From: JBEKTW01 sp049515655
GTDB lineage: Bacteria > Bacteroidota > Ignavibacteria > UBA10030 > SZUA-254
Length of the DNA stretch: 64,000 bases
Assembly: GCA_049515655.1 (NCBI GenBank)
Contig: JBEKTW010000021.1
Coordinates: forward strand, 1-64,000
Reading direction: 5' to 3'
The notes below the pieces were generated by a model. It was not told the origin of the DNA. It worked only from the letters and a program-made list of their open reading frames with translations, and ran no database searches. Below are positions 1 to 8,313 of this stretch, in pieces. The stretch's first letter is position 1, and each line of letters begins with the position of its first letter. A program made the position numbers and the translations under genes.

Positions 1-23
1 CGTTTAATCTTGTACATTTTCAT
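1..23 (-). CDS. 5' end of a gene leaving the left edge
   Basis: Read on the minus strand, an ATG at position 23 opens a frame that begins M-K-M-Y-K-I-K and runs off the window. A good ribosome binding site, AGGAG, lies about 7 bases upstream (around 31-36). Only seven codons are visible, so no product can be named. The start is inferred from the ribosome binding site and the divergent layout: the next gene on the other side (317) runs the opposite way. Confidence 0.45.
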
Positions 24-316
24 GTTGAGTCTCCTGTTATGTTGTGAGTTGATGATTTGGCCAATTAAAATATATCACAACTAACGGTGAGACTCAATTT
101 TATTTGTAACATAGTTACTCCTCTTCAGTTCCCCTCTCCCGCTCCTGTCCTGAGCGAAGTCGAAGGATCGGGAGAGGGGAAAGGGGTGAGGGTCAAAAGC
201 AGCAAAACTCAATGAATCTATTTCCGAGACAGGACACTAGTTGGCATACTCTGATGATCTTCGGTCATCACGCCGTGGCTCTTTCGACACTGTGAATATT
301 CGTCTCTCCTCTCACC
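24..316. other. divergent intergenic region with a nested palindromic repeat
   Basis: This gap lies between the leftward gene starting at 23 and the rightward Rid gene at 317. Positions 24-110 are AT-rich and would hold the promoter of the leftward gene. The middle is taken by the palindromic repeat at 129-240, described separately. No convincing additional gene was seen. Confidence 0.5.
129..240. repeat. nested palindromic repeat, copy 1
   Basis: A perfect 13-base stem (TTCCCCTCTCCCG at 129-141, complement at 169-181) encloses a second palindromic module of the CCTGAGCGAAGTCGAAGG type (about 148-167). After it comes AAGGGGTGAGGGT and a tail ending GAGACAGGACACTAG at 240. Stem, inner module and tail recur in the same order at 59793-59897, between another divergent gene pair. 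This is an interspersed intergenic repeat, not coding sequence. Confidence 0.85.
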
Positions 317-706
317 ATGGAACGTAAAAATATATCATCCGGCATGCCGTGGGAACACGTCGTCGGCTATTCGCGCGCGGTGCGTGTGGGGCCGCATGTT
401 GTTGTTACGGGAACGACGGCAACCGATGAGCATGGAAATATCGTCGGCGTCGGCGATGCCTACGCTCAGGCGGTACAGGCGATTCGTAATATCGAGCGTG
501 CCCTTCAAAAAGCGGGGGCAACACTCAACGATGTTGTGCGCACGAGAATGTACGTCGTCAACATGGACGACTGGGAAAAAGTCGGCAAGGCGCACTCGGA
601 GTTCTTTGGAAGTATACTCCCGGCGACAACCATGGTCGAGGTCGGTCGACTCATCCATCCCGATATGCTGGTCGAGATAGAAGCCGATGCGTATGTGGAT
701 GGATGA
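317..706 (+). CDS. Rid (YjgF/YER057c/UK114) family protein
   Basis: 129 residues, the usual length for a Rid protein. These small trimeric proteins typically hydrolyse reactive enamine/imine intermediates from PLP enzymes, or have related deaminase activity. Visible family features are the early strand VVVTGTTATDEHGNIVG, the central VVRTRMYVVNMDDWEKV segment, and the C-terminal VGRLIHPDMLVEIEADAYV. In the last, the arginine lines up with the substrate-carboxylate-binding arginine of RidA. The loop differs from classic RidA, so this may be another Rid subgroup, and the substrate cannot be told. It is a single-gene unit followed by a weak terminator-like hairpin and then a convergent gene. Confidence 0.85.
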   Translation: MERKNISSGMPWEHVVGYSRAVRVGPHVVVTGTTATDEHGNIVGVGDAYAQAVQAIRNIERALQKAGATLNDVVRTRMYVVNMDDWEKVGKAHSEFFGSILPATTMVEVGRLIHPDMLVEIEADAYVDG

Positions 707-708
707 AC

Positions 709-740
709 AAGCCCGGTCGCGGAATGACAGGCTTTTTTGC
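709..740 (+). terminator. weak intrinsic terminator after the Rid gene
   Basis: AAGCC (709-713) can pair with GGCTT (730-734), followed at once by a T-rich run (TTTTTTGCTTTTT). The stem is only 5 bp. The position between convergent genes fits a terminator. Confidence 0.4.
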
Positions 741-754
741 TTTTTAGGATGTCT

Positions 755-3268
755 TTACTTCGACTTCACAATCACCAGCGTAATGTCGTCGTGCTGTTCG
801 GCCGCCCCGCGGAATGTATCTGCTGCCGTGACAATTGACCGCTCGAGGTCGGAGGCAGATAAATTCCCGTTTGCCTTCACCAGAGCGCTGACGGCCTCTT
901 CACCGAGCTGATTTCCCTGCTCGTTCATCGCTTCGGTGAGTCCGTCGGTGTAGAACATAAAGAATCCATCGCTTCTGAGAGGTTTACGGACCTCCTCAAG
1001 AGTGCTTTCGAAGAGGTCTCCGCGTTCGAGTCCAAGCCCGATACCCGCCCCGCTTAAATATTCAAGCACGCCATTCGCACCAATAAGGGCTTTGTTGTGA
1101 CCGGCACGGCAAATCCTCACATCGTTCTTCTCAAGGTCGAACATGGCGAGGATCATCGTGATGAACGACTTGCGTTCGATCCCGTCGAAGATGCGCCTGT
1201 TGACATTGACGAGAATGTCGCGGGGAGAGGTATACATATGAGCCGCGAGTTGCACCATGCCCTGGACTTTCGACATGTACAACGCGGCCGACATCCCTTT
1301 CCCGGAAACGTCTGCCACAACGACGAGCAGCCGTTTTGGCCCGAGCTGGATGTAGTCGAAATAATCACCGCCCACCGTTCGCGCAGGAATCGTGACGCCC
1401 GCGACCTCAAGTCCCGGGATTTCCGGGTTCGACTTCGGCAGCAATCCTTGCTGGATCTTCCAGGCGAGCTTGAGTTCTTCCTCCATGCGCTGTTTCTCCA
1501 CCTCCGACTTGTGCAAACGTGCGTTCTCGAGCGCGATGGCTGCCTGACCTGCAACCGTTGAGAGCAGGTCGATATCTTCCTGTGAATAAATCTTGCCGGA
1601 AAGTTTCGGGCCGACATTGATCGTTCCGATAAGCCGATCCTTCATGAACATAGGAATCGCGAGGACGATGCCTGACTTCAGGATATTCTCCTTGTCGGAT
1701 GCGTTGAGGAGAAAGGAATCCGGCTCCTCCGCGAGCAATGCGAATGACTGCGGTGTTTGCGTCTCCCTCAGGAGGGAGATCAATCCCTCGTGGCTCTCGA
1801 TGAATCGACAGTATTCTTCCGGAATATCTTTCGCAACGCAATAGCATCCCTCCGTTTCATCGCACAATACGACGGCGACTTTCTCGACGTGCATCGTGCC
1901 GGAAATCCGATTCACCATCGACTGGAGAATTTGATCTAAGTTCATCTGGTGCGGCAGTTCCCGGCTGAACTCCAGGAGGGCTTTTTGGTAGTTGTGCCGC
2001 TCCCGGTAGAATGTCCGGTCGATCGATTCCTGGACCCTCCTCTTGATGGGATCGAACACGAACGCAATGACAATGAATGCGGCGATGCTCAGCGCCCTAT
2101 TGTCGGCATGCCCGAGCACGATTCCGAGCAAACTGCCGAAGCCAAACACGAACAGAAGATAAATGGCCGCCAAAGCCGCCGTCACTGCCCCGTAGATCAG
2201 ACTCCGTTTTATAATCAGCTCGATATCCATCAACCGGTAACGGAAAATGGCGTATCCGAAAGCAGCGGGAACAAAAACGAGCAGCAGCGCCGGCAGCATC
2301 AGCACCGGGTTGAGGAGGATCGTGAACGGGTCGATCAATAGAACGCCCGTCAGATACATGAACACGAGAACACCCACCCCAACCGCGATGAGGATGTGAC
2401 GCAGCTGCCTTCGCCTGCCGTGCTCAACTTTCCGGAAGTAGCTGTGAGCGAAAACGATAAGACCCGCAACAAAGAATATGACCGGGCACAGCGCCAATGT
2501 ATACACGATTGCAGTAGGAAGGTTTATCCGATTGTTGAGAACCAGCGCGACCAGCGTAAGAGCGGACACGGCATACAGTGAGGGAACGACCCACTTTCGC
2601 TTGAGAATGTTCTTGCGAACGGGGAAGTGGAAGAAGAAACTTACAAATAAAGGTGGGGCAAGGATCCTCGCAGCAATAAAACTCGTCCCTAGGAAAGCTA
2701 TTCTCCACGCAGGGTCCACGGCAGAATTGAGATTGAGCGGAAGAAGCGAGAACTGAAGAAGGGCAAGAATCCCGTACCTGCCGAACATCCGCTGCACCTT
2801 CCCCTGCGGTTTCGTCATGACCACGACGTAGCCGACGAGGAGAAAGCCGAAGCCCAGGAGAAAGATGGACAGGAACTGTACATCGAACAGTTTCAACATT
2901 TCCACCGAGGCCGTGATCTCTGTCGTGCCTCGCTTAATGAGATATGTTGCACGTTCTCCGGTGTTGAGGGAATCGATGATCCGCTGCGCATCAAGGGTCG
3001 TCTTGAAATAACGTCCGTTAATTGCCAGGAGCGTATCGCCGTTGTGGACCCCCGCTTTGTCGGTCACGCCGCCGGCAAGAACCCCCTGGATCAAGAGTCC
3101 CTGTCTGTTCGTCTCCAGGGGCAGCCAGGCGCATTGGTCGTTACTCTTCGCTCTATAAACCATTACGTCCAGAAAACTCATCATCGAAACGACGAGAACC
3201 GCCACCGCGAAAAAAGTAAAGAGAATGCGGATGTTTCCCGCAGACATTCGCTCAAAAGGATTTTTCAT
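755..3268 (-). CDS. membrane PDZ-GAF-SpoIIE (PP2C-type) serine phosphatase
   Basis: 837 residues. An N-terminal membrane helix (about 13-33) is followed by a PDZ-like domain (about 58-115) with the GVLAGGVTDKAGVHNGD core. Next come several membrane helices (about 130-370), a GAF domain (about 440-590), a short linker helix ending in LAWKIQQGLLPK, and a C-terminal SpoIIE/PP2C phosphatase domain (about 620-837). Metal-binding motifs of the family are present: GGDYFDY, VVADVSGKGMSAALYMS, RAGHNKA, MFYTDGLTEAMN and HDDITLVIV. Proteins of this build are RsbU-like and usually dephosphorylate anti-sigma-factor antagonists in partner-switching stress responses. No partner (STAS or RsbW-like) is encoded nearby, so the target is unknown. 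It is transcribed alone, convergent with the Rid gene. Confidence 0.9.
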   Translation of the reverse strand: MKNPFERMSAGNIRILFTFFAVAVLVVSMMSFLDVMVYRAKSNDQCAWLPLETNRQGLLIQGVLAGGVTDKAGVHNGDTLLAINGRYFKTTLDAQRIIDSLNTGERATYLIKRGTTEITASVEMLKLFDVQFLSIFLLGFGFLLVGYVVVMTKPQGKVQRMFGRYGILALLQFSLLPLNLNSAVDPAWRIAFLGTSFIAARILAPPLFVSFFFHFPVRKNILKRKWVVPSLYAVSALTLVALVLNNRINLPTAIVYTLALCPVIFFVAGLIVFAHSYFRKVEHGRRRQLRHILIAVGVGVLVFMYLTGVLLIDPFTILLNPVLMLPALLLVFVPAAFGYAIFRYRLMDIELIIKRSLIYGAVTAALAAIYLLFVFGFGSLLGIVLGHADNRALSIAAFIVIAFVFDPIKRRVQESIDRTFYRERHNYQKALLEFSRELPHQMNLDQILQSMVNRISGTMHVEKVAVVLCDETEGCYCVAKDIPEEYCRFIESHEGLISLLRETQTPQSFALLAEEPDSFLLNASDKENILKSGIVLAIPMFMKDRLIGTINVGPKLSGKIYSQEDIDLLSTVAGQAAIALENARLHKSEVEKQRMEEELKLAWKIQQGLLPKSNPEIPGLEVAGVTIPARTVGGDYFDYIQLGPKRLLVVVADVSGKGMSAALYMSKVQGMVQLAAHMYTSPRDILVNVNRRIFDGIERKSFITMILAMFDLEKNDVRICRAGHNKALIGANGVLEYLSGAGIGLGLERGDLFESTLEEVRKPLRSDGFFMFYTDGLTEAMNEQGNQLGEEAVSALVKANGNLSASDLERSIVTAADTFRGAAEQHDDITLVIVKSK

Positions 3269-3890
3269 TTGGCACGTTCTGGTTGTTGAGTACTCTATAA
3301 TAATATACGAGGATGAGAGAGAATCCGTTGCACAAGATAACGAACCCGCGAACCCGAATCAAATCGACGCTAATGTTGTCCTGAGTCCGCCGTAGGGACG
3401 TAGGCGGACGAAGGATCTGACTCCCTGGACGTCGAGCTGACATTTCCTGCGCAGCGGGACGGCGCATGTGTTGGCGTGTCCCTTTCCCCGTCTTGCCGTC
3501 CCGTCCCGATTCCTCGGAACGGGACTGATCGGCATCTAAACGTGAGCAATGGGACATCTGTCCAGATCCTGACCAGAGGGCGTGTCAGGATGACGATACG
3601 GCTTCAGATATTCCCCCTTCTCCGAATCTCCCACCAGGAATCTCCCACCAGGAATCTATCAAACTTGGATTTTCATGGCACTTTTTGTAAATTCACATCA
3701 CGAATTCAAGAATTTTCCCGGGAAAAGCAAGAATTTATTCGACAATCCTGCATTGTTCAACACCATGCTTTAACAAAAAATCCCGGATTACGTACAATAA
3801 CTGGGTTTCTCGAAGTTTGGGAAATCCTTTTGTCGTTTTTTATGTTTATTTCATTAACCAATACTCAATATCAGTGGAACAGACTTACAC
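3269..3890. other. 622-base intergenic region with several short repeats
   Basis: Divergent gap between the SpoIIE gene and moxR, so it should hold both promoters. It contains a nested palindrome at 3379-3415 (own entry), a GC-rich hairpin at 3503-3525 (GTCCCG/CGGGAC with TTCC/GGAA inside), and a 14-base tandem repeat GAATCTCCCACCAG with two full units (3624-3651) plus a partial third. It also holds a perfect 14-base palindrome TTTTCCCGGGAAAA at 3712-3725. The last 130 bases before moxR are AT-rich. No credible gene was seen. Confidence 0.6.
3379..3415. repeat. palindromic repeat with TCCGCC-type insert
   Basis: TCCT (3379-3382) pairs with AGGA (3412-3415) around GTCCGCC (3385-3391) and its complement GGCGGAC (3403-3409). 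It has the same outer logic as the CCTGAGCGAAGTCGAAGG module at 148 and 59805 and the same inner GTCCGC/GCGGAC insert as the element at 62190-62241. It therefore belongs to the same dispersed palindrome family. Confidence 0.7.
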
Positions 3891-4877
3891 ATGACAGACA
3901 TTAAATCTCTCAACGAGCGTATTCAGCGGGAGAGCGCTTTCGTGGATTTGCTCCAAATGGAGGTAGGTAAAGTCATCGTCGGCCAAAAATATATGATCGA
4001 GCGCCTGCTCATCGGACTCCTTTCGAACGGTCACGTCCTGCTCGAGGGCGTACCGGGGCTTGCAAAAACGCTTGCCATCAAGACGCTGGCGGCGACAATC
4101 CAAGCCAAGTTCCAGCGGATTCAATTCACACCCGACCTTCTTCCTGCCGACGTGATTGGAACAATGATCTTCAATCAACGAAACGGGGAATTCACGGTGC
4201 GAAAAGGCCCAATCTTCGCAAACTTCATTCTTGCCGATGAAATCAACCGCGCTCCCGCAAAAGTGCAAAGCGCGCTGCTCGAGGCGATGCAGGAGCGCCA
4301 GATCACGATCGGCGACCATACATTCAAGCTCGAAGAGCCGTTTCTTGTGCTCGCCACGCAAAACCCGATCGAACAGGAAGGAACCTACCCCCTCCCCGAA
4401 GCGCAGGTCGACCGCTTTATGTTGAAGATAAAAATTGATTACCCCAATCGCGATGAAGAACGATTGATCATGCGGCAAAACATCGTAAATGCCGATCCCC
4501 AGTTGAAAGCCGTTGTTTCTCCCGCCGATATTGTAAAGGCCCGATCTCTTGCACAGGAGGTGTACATGGACGAAAAGATCGAGCGATATATTCTGGATAT
4601 TGTGTTCGCGACGAGGAAGCCGAAAGACTTCAAGCTCGAGAAACTGGCCTCGCTTATCAGCTACGGCGCCTCTCCGCGTGCGAGCATTAGTCTCGCGCTG
4701 GCTGCAAAGTCATTTGCGTTCATCAAGCGACGCGGCTACGTGATCCCGGAAGATATCCGGGCCGTTTGTCACGATGTCTTGCGCCACCGCATTGCCGTGA
4801 CCTACGAGGCGGAAGCGGAAAACGTGACGTCGGAGAATATTGTGGACGATATTTTGAACACGATTGAAGTGCCATAA
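3891..4877 (+). CDS. moxR: MoxR-type AAA+ ATPase
   Basis: 328 residues, normal for a MoxR ATPase. Walker A is GVPGLAKT (about 54-61). Walker B and the following family signature read FILADEINRAPAKVQSALLEAMQE in two adjoining pieces (about 112-135). The sensor region is LATQNPIEQEGTYPLPEAQVD, shown here only to its limits, followed by the RF pair. MoxR proteins act as chaperone-like ATPases that mature or remodel partner proteins, often the von Willebrand A proteins encoded next to them, as here (DUF58, BatA, BatB). It is the first gene of the Bat operon. It is separated from the second gene by an inserted S23 element, whereas the later junctions overlap. Confidence 0.93.
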   Translation: MTDIKSLNERIQRESAFVDLLQMEVGKVIVGQKYMIERLLIGLLSNGHVLLEGVPGLAKTLAIKTLAATIQAKFQRIQFTPDLLPADVIGTMIFNQRNGEFTVRKGPIFANFILADEINRAPAKVQSALLEAMQERQITIGDHTFKLEEPFLVLATQNPIEQEGTYPLPEAQVDRFMLKIKIDYPNRDEERLIMRQNIVNADPQLKAVVSPADIVKARSLAQEVYMDEKIERYILDIVFATRKPKDFKLEKLASLISYGASPRASISLALAAKSFAFIKRRGYVIPEDIRAVCHDVLRHRIAVTYEAEAENVTSENIVDDILNTIEVP

Positions 4878-4887
4878 AATGTAAATT

Positions 4888-4905
4888 GTCATTGGTCAAT
4901 GGTCA
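4888..4905. repeat. left inverted repeat of S23 element A
   Basis: GTCATTGGTCAATGGTCA is the reverse complement, with one mismatch in 18, of 5322-5339 on the other side of the S23 gene. It starts 11 bases after the moxR stop. Confidence 0.75.
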
Positions 4906-4942
4906 TTGGCGGTTTTTGGGATAACCAGCAAGGGAGGAGATT

Positions 4943-5317
4943 ATGACGTTAGACCTAGAGGAGCTTGAAGTGTACAAACTTTCGGAAGAGATTGCCGATG
5001 TGGTTTGGAGTATCTGTAGCAAATGGGAATTCTTTGCAAGGGATACAATTGGTAAACAATTGGTGAGAGCAGCCGATTCAATTGGTGCGAATATTGCAGA
5101 AGGATACGGCAGATTCGCATACAAAGAAAATGTTCACTTTTGCTACTACGCAAGAGGCTCCTTGATGGAAACACGGCATTTTCTGCGCAGGGCAAAAATG
5201 AGGAAGCTCCTGACGGCAGAGCAAGAAGCGAAAATTAGGAAAATAATTCAGCCGCTGGGCCCAAAGTTGAACGCTTATGTTCGTTCGATAAAGTCTCAAC
5301 TCGGCACCCCCAAATGA
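4943..5317 (+). CDS. S23/four-helix-bundle (IVS-type) protein, intact copy
   Basis: 124 residues, full length for the four-helix-bundle family first described from intervening sequences inside 23S rRNA genes (S23, TIGR02436-like) and related in fold to the Avd accessory protein of diversity-generating retroelements. Family features are LEVYKLSEEIADVVW near the start, then KQLVRAADSIGANIAEGYGR, YARGSLMETRHFLRRA and a C-terminal helix. The ribosome binding site is strong (AGGGAGGAGAT, 4931-4941). Exactly the same 11 bases precede the related gene at 31398. It sits in the middle of the Bat operon between two inverted short repeats. Its function is not established; a nucleic-acid or ribosome role is only suggested by the family. 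Confidence 0.85.
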   Translation: MTLDLEELEVYKLSEEIADVVWSICSKWEFFARDTIGKQLVRAADSIGANIAEGYGRFAYKENVHFCYYARGSLMETRHFLRRAKMRKLLTAEQEAKIRKIIQPLGPKLNAYVRSIKSQLGTPK

Positions 5318-5321
5318 CCCG

Positions 5322-5339
5322 TGACCATTGACAAATGAC
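5322..5339. repeat. right inverted repeat of S23 element A
   Basis: TGACCATTGACAAATGAC pairs with 4888-4905 (17 of 18). It continues to about 5415 as a degenerate direct repeat of AATGAC and AAGAACCAAGAAC units, very like the repeat at about 10310-10392. Confidence 0.75.
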
Positions 5340-5432
5340 CAGTACTAATGACAAAGAACCAAGAACAAAGTACCAAGAACCAAGAACTGGTATCAATAAC
5401 CATTGACGATTAATTGACGCAGCACCCCGGTC

Positions 5433-6308
5433 ATGGAAACGAGCGAATTACTTAAGAAAGTCCGCAAAATTGAGATCCGCACCAAAGGTCTGGTGAACCA
5501 GATCTTTTCGGGCGAGTACCACAGCGTCTTCAAAGGACGTGGGATGGCGTTCAGCGAAGTCCGCGAGTACCAGTTTGGGGACGACATCCGTATGATCGAC
5601 TGGAACGTCTCCGCCCGGTTCAATCATCCCTATATCAAAATCTTCGAGGAAGAGCGCGAACTCACCGTGATGCTGCTTGTGGACGTCAGCGGTTCGGGAG
5701 AATTCGGCACCGTTCATCAGCTCAAGAGGGACATCGCGACGGAGCTGTGCGCCGTTCTCGCATTCTCCGCGCTCAAGAATAACGACAAAGTCGGCGTAAT
5801 ACTCTTCAGCGACGTCGTAGAGAAGTTCATTCCGCCGAAGAAAGGTCGCACACACATCCTCCGTATTGTCAGGGAGCTGCTGGATTTTCAGCCCGTGCAC
5901 CGTGAAACGAATATTACCGAAGGATTACGCTATCTCACAAGCGCCATCAAGAAAAGAAGCATCGTGTTCGTGATCTCGGATTTCCTCTCCGATGGGTACG
6001 ATGATGCCCTGAAGATCGCGGCGAAGAAGCACGACCTCATCGGGGTCCAGCTCTATGACCCCCGGGAAGCGGAACTTTCGCCCAGCGGACTCATGCGCGT
6101 GCTCGATGCCGAGAGCCGGGAAGCGATCTGGGTGGACACGAGTGACCGGATGGTACGCGACGGCTATTCGCGTTGGTGGAAACAGCAGCAGGAAGCGCGG
6201 CAAAAACTGTTCCGCCGTACCGGTGTCGATGCGATCCATATTCGTATCGACCAGTCATACATTCAACCGCTTGTTTCATTCTTCCGTTTGCGCGAAAAGA
6301 GATGGTGA
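5433..6308 (+). CDS. DUF58 protein of the Bat operon
   Basis: 291 residues, the normal size for a DUF58 protein. The family core is visible: a conserved GRGMAFSEVREYQFGDDIR and DWNVSARF block (about 36-63), then LLVDVSGSGEFG (about 81-92), which carries the DxSxS element of a von Willebrand A-like metal site. DUF58 genes almost always follow moxR, and the pair is thought to cooperate, though the biochemical role is not settled. The stop overlaps the start of the next gene (ATGGTGA at 6302-6308), suggesting translational coupling. Confidence 0.9.
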   Translation: METSELLKKVRKIEIRTKGLVNQIFSGEYHSVFKGRGMAFSEVREYQFGDDIRMIDWNVSARFNHPYIKIFEEERELTVMLLVDVSGSGEFGTVHQLKRDIATELCAVLAFSALKNNDKVGVILFSDVVEKFIPPKKGRTHILRIVRELLDFQPVHRETNITEGLRYLTSAIKKRSIVFVISDFLSDGYDDALKIAAKKHDLIGVQLYDPREAELSPSGLMRVLDAESREAIWVDTSDRMVRDGYSRWWKQQQEARQKLFRRTGVDAIHIRIDQSYIQPLVSFFRLREKRW

Positions 6309-7324
6309 AGAAAAAAAGATCGATGATGGAGGATGGAGGATGGATTGACCACCTTTCTGGTCGGCGGGTACGGTGGTTGATCGTTGCACTGATGTTTTCT
6401 GTTGCGGATGGAAATCTTCACGGCCAGGAAATCCGGGCGACGGCGAAGGTCGATTCGAACAACATCTCCATCGGCGACTGGCTCAAGCTCCATCTCGAGG
6501 TTGAACATCCCGCGAACGTCTCGGTTGCCTGGCCTCAACTTGCCGATTCGCTTCAAGGATTCGAGGTCATTCAACGCAGCGAACACTCAACGCAGCAATC
6601 CGGACAGAACCTTCTCGAGTCTGCCGTTTTCACCATCACGGCTTACGACTCGGGGACGTTCGTTGTGCCGCCGCTTCCGTTTCAGTATGTAGTCCAGGGA
6701 GACACGACAAAGAAGGTCGTGGAAACGTCTCCGATACTTGTTACGGTCCACGGGATTCCCGTTGACACCACGAAGGACATCAGAGACATCAAGCCCCCGC
6801 TTTCTCCTTCAATCGCTTTTTCAGAGATTTTGCCGTACTTGATTGCCGTGGTGGTTCTCGGGGGAATCGTGTGGTTACTCTATTATATTCATCAGAAACG
6901 AAAGAGGGGCGAAAGCCTTCTGCCCGAGGTGCCGGCGAGGCCCGCGGGCGAGGTCGCGCTGGAAGCGCTCCGGGCTCTGGAGGCGGAACGATTATGGCAG
7001 CGGGGGAAGATAAAAGAATATCACTCACAGCTCACGGATATCGTCCGGGTGTATATCGAGCGACGGTTCAACGTCATGGCGATGGAACTGACGAGCGATG
7101 AGATATTGTCGACCCGACAGATTGAGGATCTCGAAAGCGGAATGAGAGAGAAATTACGGGAGATCCTTTTCCGGGCCGACCTCGTGAAGTTTGCCAAGTT
7201 TCAGCCGCAGGCCGGGGAAAACGAATCCAGCATGGCCCTGGCGATTTCGTTTGTAGAGACCACCTGGCGCGCATTGGAGAGAGAGCCCTTGCTGCAGCAA
7301 ACTCCCGCGGAGGTGGAAGTATGA
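6302..7324 (+). CDS. short BatD-like membrane protein
   Basis: About 340 residues from the ATG at 6302, chosen because it overlaps the upstream stop. A hydrophobic signal (WLIVALMFSVADG) begins near residue 25. An Ig-like periplasmic domain with the pattern typical of BatD beta domains follows (about 45-165), then one membrane helix (about 183-200, ILPYLIAVVVLGGIVWLLYY) and a cytoplasmic helical domain with YIERRFNVMAMELTSDEIL. It resembles the C-terminal half of BatD plus one beta domain (DUF4381-like) and probably helps assemble the Bat complex. The first 20 codons contain a GATGGAGGATGGAGGATGG run that looks like inserted repeat DNA, so the native start may be further in. Confidence 0.75.
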   Translation: MVKKKRSMMEDGGWIDHLSGRRVRWLIVALMFSVADGNLHGQEIRATAKVDSNNISIGDWLKLHLEVEHPANVSVAWPQLADSLQGFEVIQRSEHSTQQSGQNLLESAVFTITAYDSGTFVVPPLPFQYVVQGDTTKKVVETSPILVTVHGIPVDTTKDIRDIKPPLSPSIAFSEILPYLIAVVVLGGIVWLLYYIHQKRKRGESLLPEVPARPAGEVALEALRALEAERLWQRGKIKEYHSQLTDIVRVYIERRFNVMAMELTSDEILSTRQIEDLESGMREKLREILFRADLVKFAKFQPQAGENESSMALAISFVETTWRALEREPLLQQTPAEVEV

Positions 7325-8313
7325 TGGGCATTCAGTTCGCGAATCCTGAATATTTCCTGTTGCTCCTGCTTATTCCCGTCATGGTGTACTGGTACTGGAA
7401 GAGGAGCAAGCGGCAGATTGTGGAGTTACAGGTGCCGACGCTGACAGCCTTCCGCTTTTCACGCCGGACGTGGCGCCAGCGGTTCTGGCATGCGCTGTTC
7501 GCTCTCCGCGTGCTCGCCCTTGTTTTCTTGACGATTGCCCTGGCGCGGCCACAGTCGACCTCCCGCGGCGAAAGTGTGAGCACAGAGGGGATCGACATCG
7601 TTATCGCGGACGATATTTCGGAGAGTATGACGGCCGAAGACCTTCATCCCAACAGGATCGAGGCCGCCAAAAATGTCGCGTCTGAATTCATCGACGGCCG
7701 TCCGAACGATAGAATCGGTCTCGTGATCTTTTCCGGACAGAGTTTCACGCAATGCCCGCTGACGCTTGACCACGCCGTTTTGAAAAATCTTCTCAAGGAA
7801 GTGAAAAACGGAATGATCGAAGACGGAACGGCAATCGGCATGGGTCTTGCGACGGCGGTAAGCCGCCTGAAGGACAGCAAGGGGATCAGCCGTGTCATTA
7901 TTTTACTCACCGACGGTGTGAACAATCGCGGCTTCATCGATCCGTTGACTGCGGCGGGGATCGCCCAGTCGTTTGGCGTCCGCGTGTACACCATCGGGGT
8001 CGGGACGAACGGCATGGCTCCCATAATTGTACGAACGCCCTTTGGGCCGCAGCACCAAAACCTTCCTACCGAGCTCGATGAGCCGTTGCTCCAGAAAATC
8101 GCCGATGAGACCGGCGGCAAATATTTTCGCGCTACGGACGAACGCAAACTCAAGGCGATCTACGATGAAATTGACCGTCTTGAAAAAACGAAGATTGAAG
8201 TGACCGAATTCCGGCGTCATAGGGAGGAATTTTACAGCGCGGCGATGTTCGCGGGATTGTTTCTGCTGTTGGAAGTGTTCTTATCACAGACGTTATTTCG
8301 GAAGATTCCATGA
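7321..8313 (+). CDS. batA: BatA, von Willebrand A membrane protein
   Basis: 330 residues. Two N-terminal membrane helices (about 9-25 and 55-75), a von Willebrand factor A domain (about 90-285) and a final membrane helix (about 305-325) give the standard BatA layout. The metal-ion-dependent adhesion site is complete: DDISESM carries the DxSxS, GTAIG supplies the threonine, and TDGVNN carries the later aspartate. It is anchored in the inner membrane and probably works with BatB and the MoxR ATPase. Bat proteins were named for aerotolerance in Bacteroides, but their molecular role is unclear. The start codon ATG (7321) overlaps the previous stop. Confidence 0.93.
   Translation: MMGIQFANPEYFLLLLLIPVMVYWYWKRSKRQIVELQVPTLTAFRFSRRTWRQRFWHALFALRVLALVFLTIALARPQSTSRGESVSTEGIDIVIADDISESMTAEDLHPNRIEAAKNVASEFIDGRPNDRIGLVIFSGQSFTQCPLTLDHAVLKNLLKEVKNGMIEDGTAIGMGLATAVSRLKDSKGISRVIILLTDGVNNRGFIDPLTAAGIAQSFGVRVYTIGVGTNGMAPIIVRTPFGPQHQNLPTELDEPLLQKIADETGGKYFRATDERKLKAIYDEIDRLEKTKIEVTEFRRHREEFYSAAMFAGLFLLLEVFLSQTLFRKIP

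Larger units (their letters stand above)
4888..5415. mobile_element. candidate S23 element A inside the Bat operon
   Basis: Unit made of a left repeat arm, an 11-base leader, an intact S23 gene and an inverted right repeat arm, inserted between moxR and the DUF58 gene. The flanking operon genes are otherwise tightly packed. Mobility is an inference from the inverted arms, the second related copy at 31215-31726 and the gene-less relatives at 10073 and 42947. No transposase is encoded. Confidence 0.5.

Noticed and set aside
4943..5317. diversity-generating retroelement (S23 is Avd-like in fold)
   Set aside because: No reverse transcriptase gene and no template/variable repeat pair were seen anywhere in the window.
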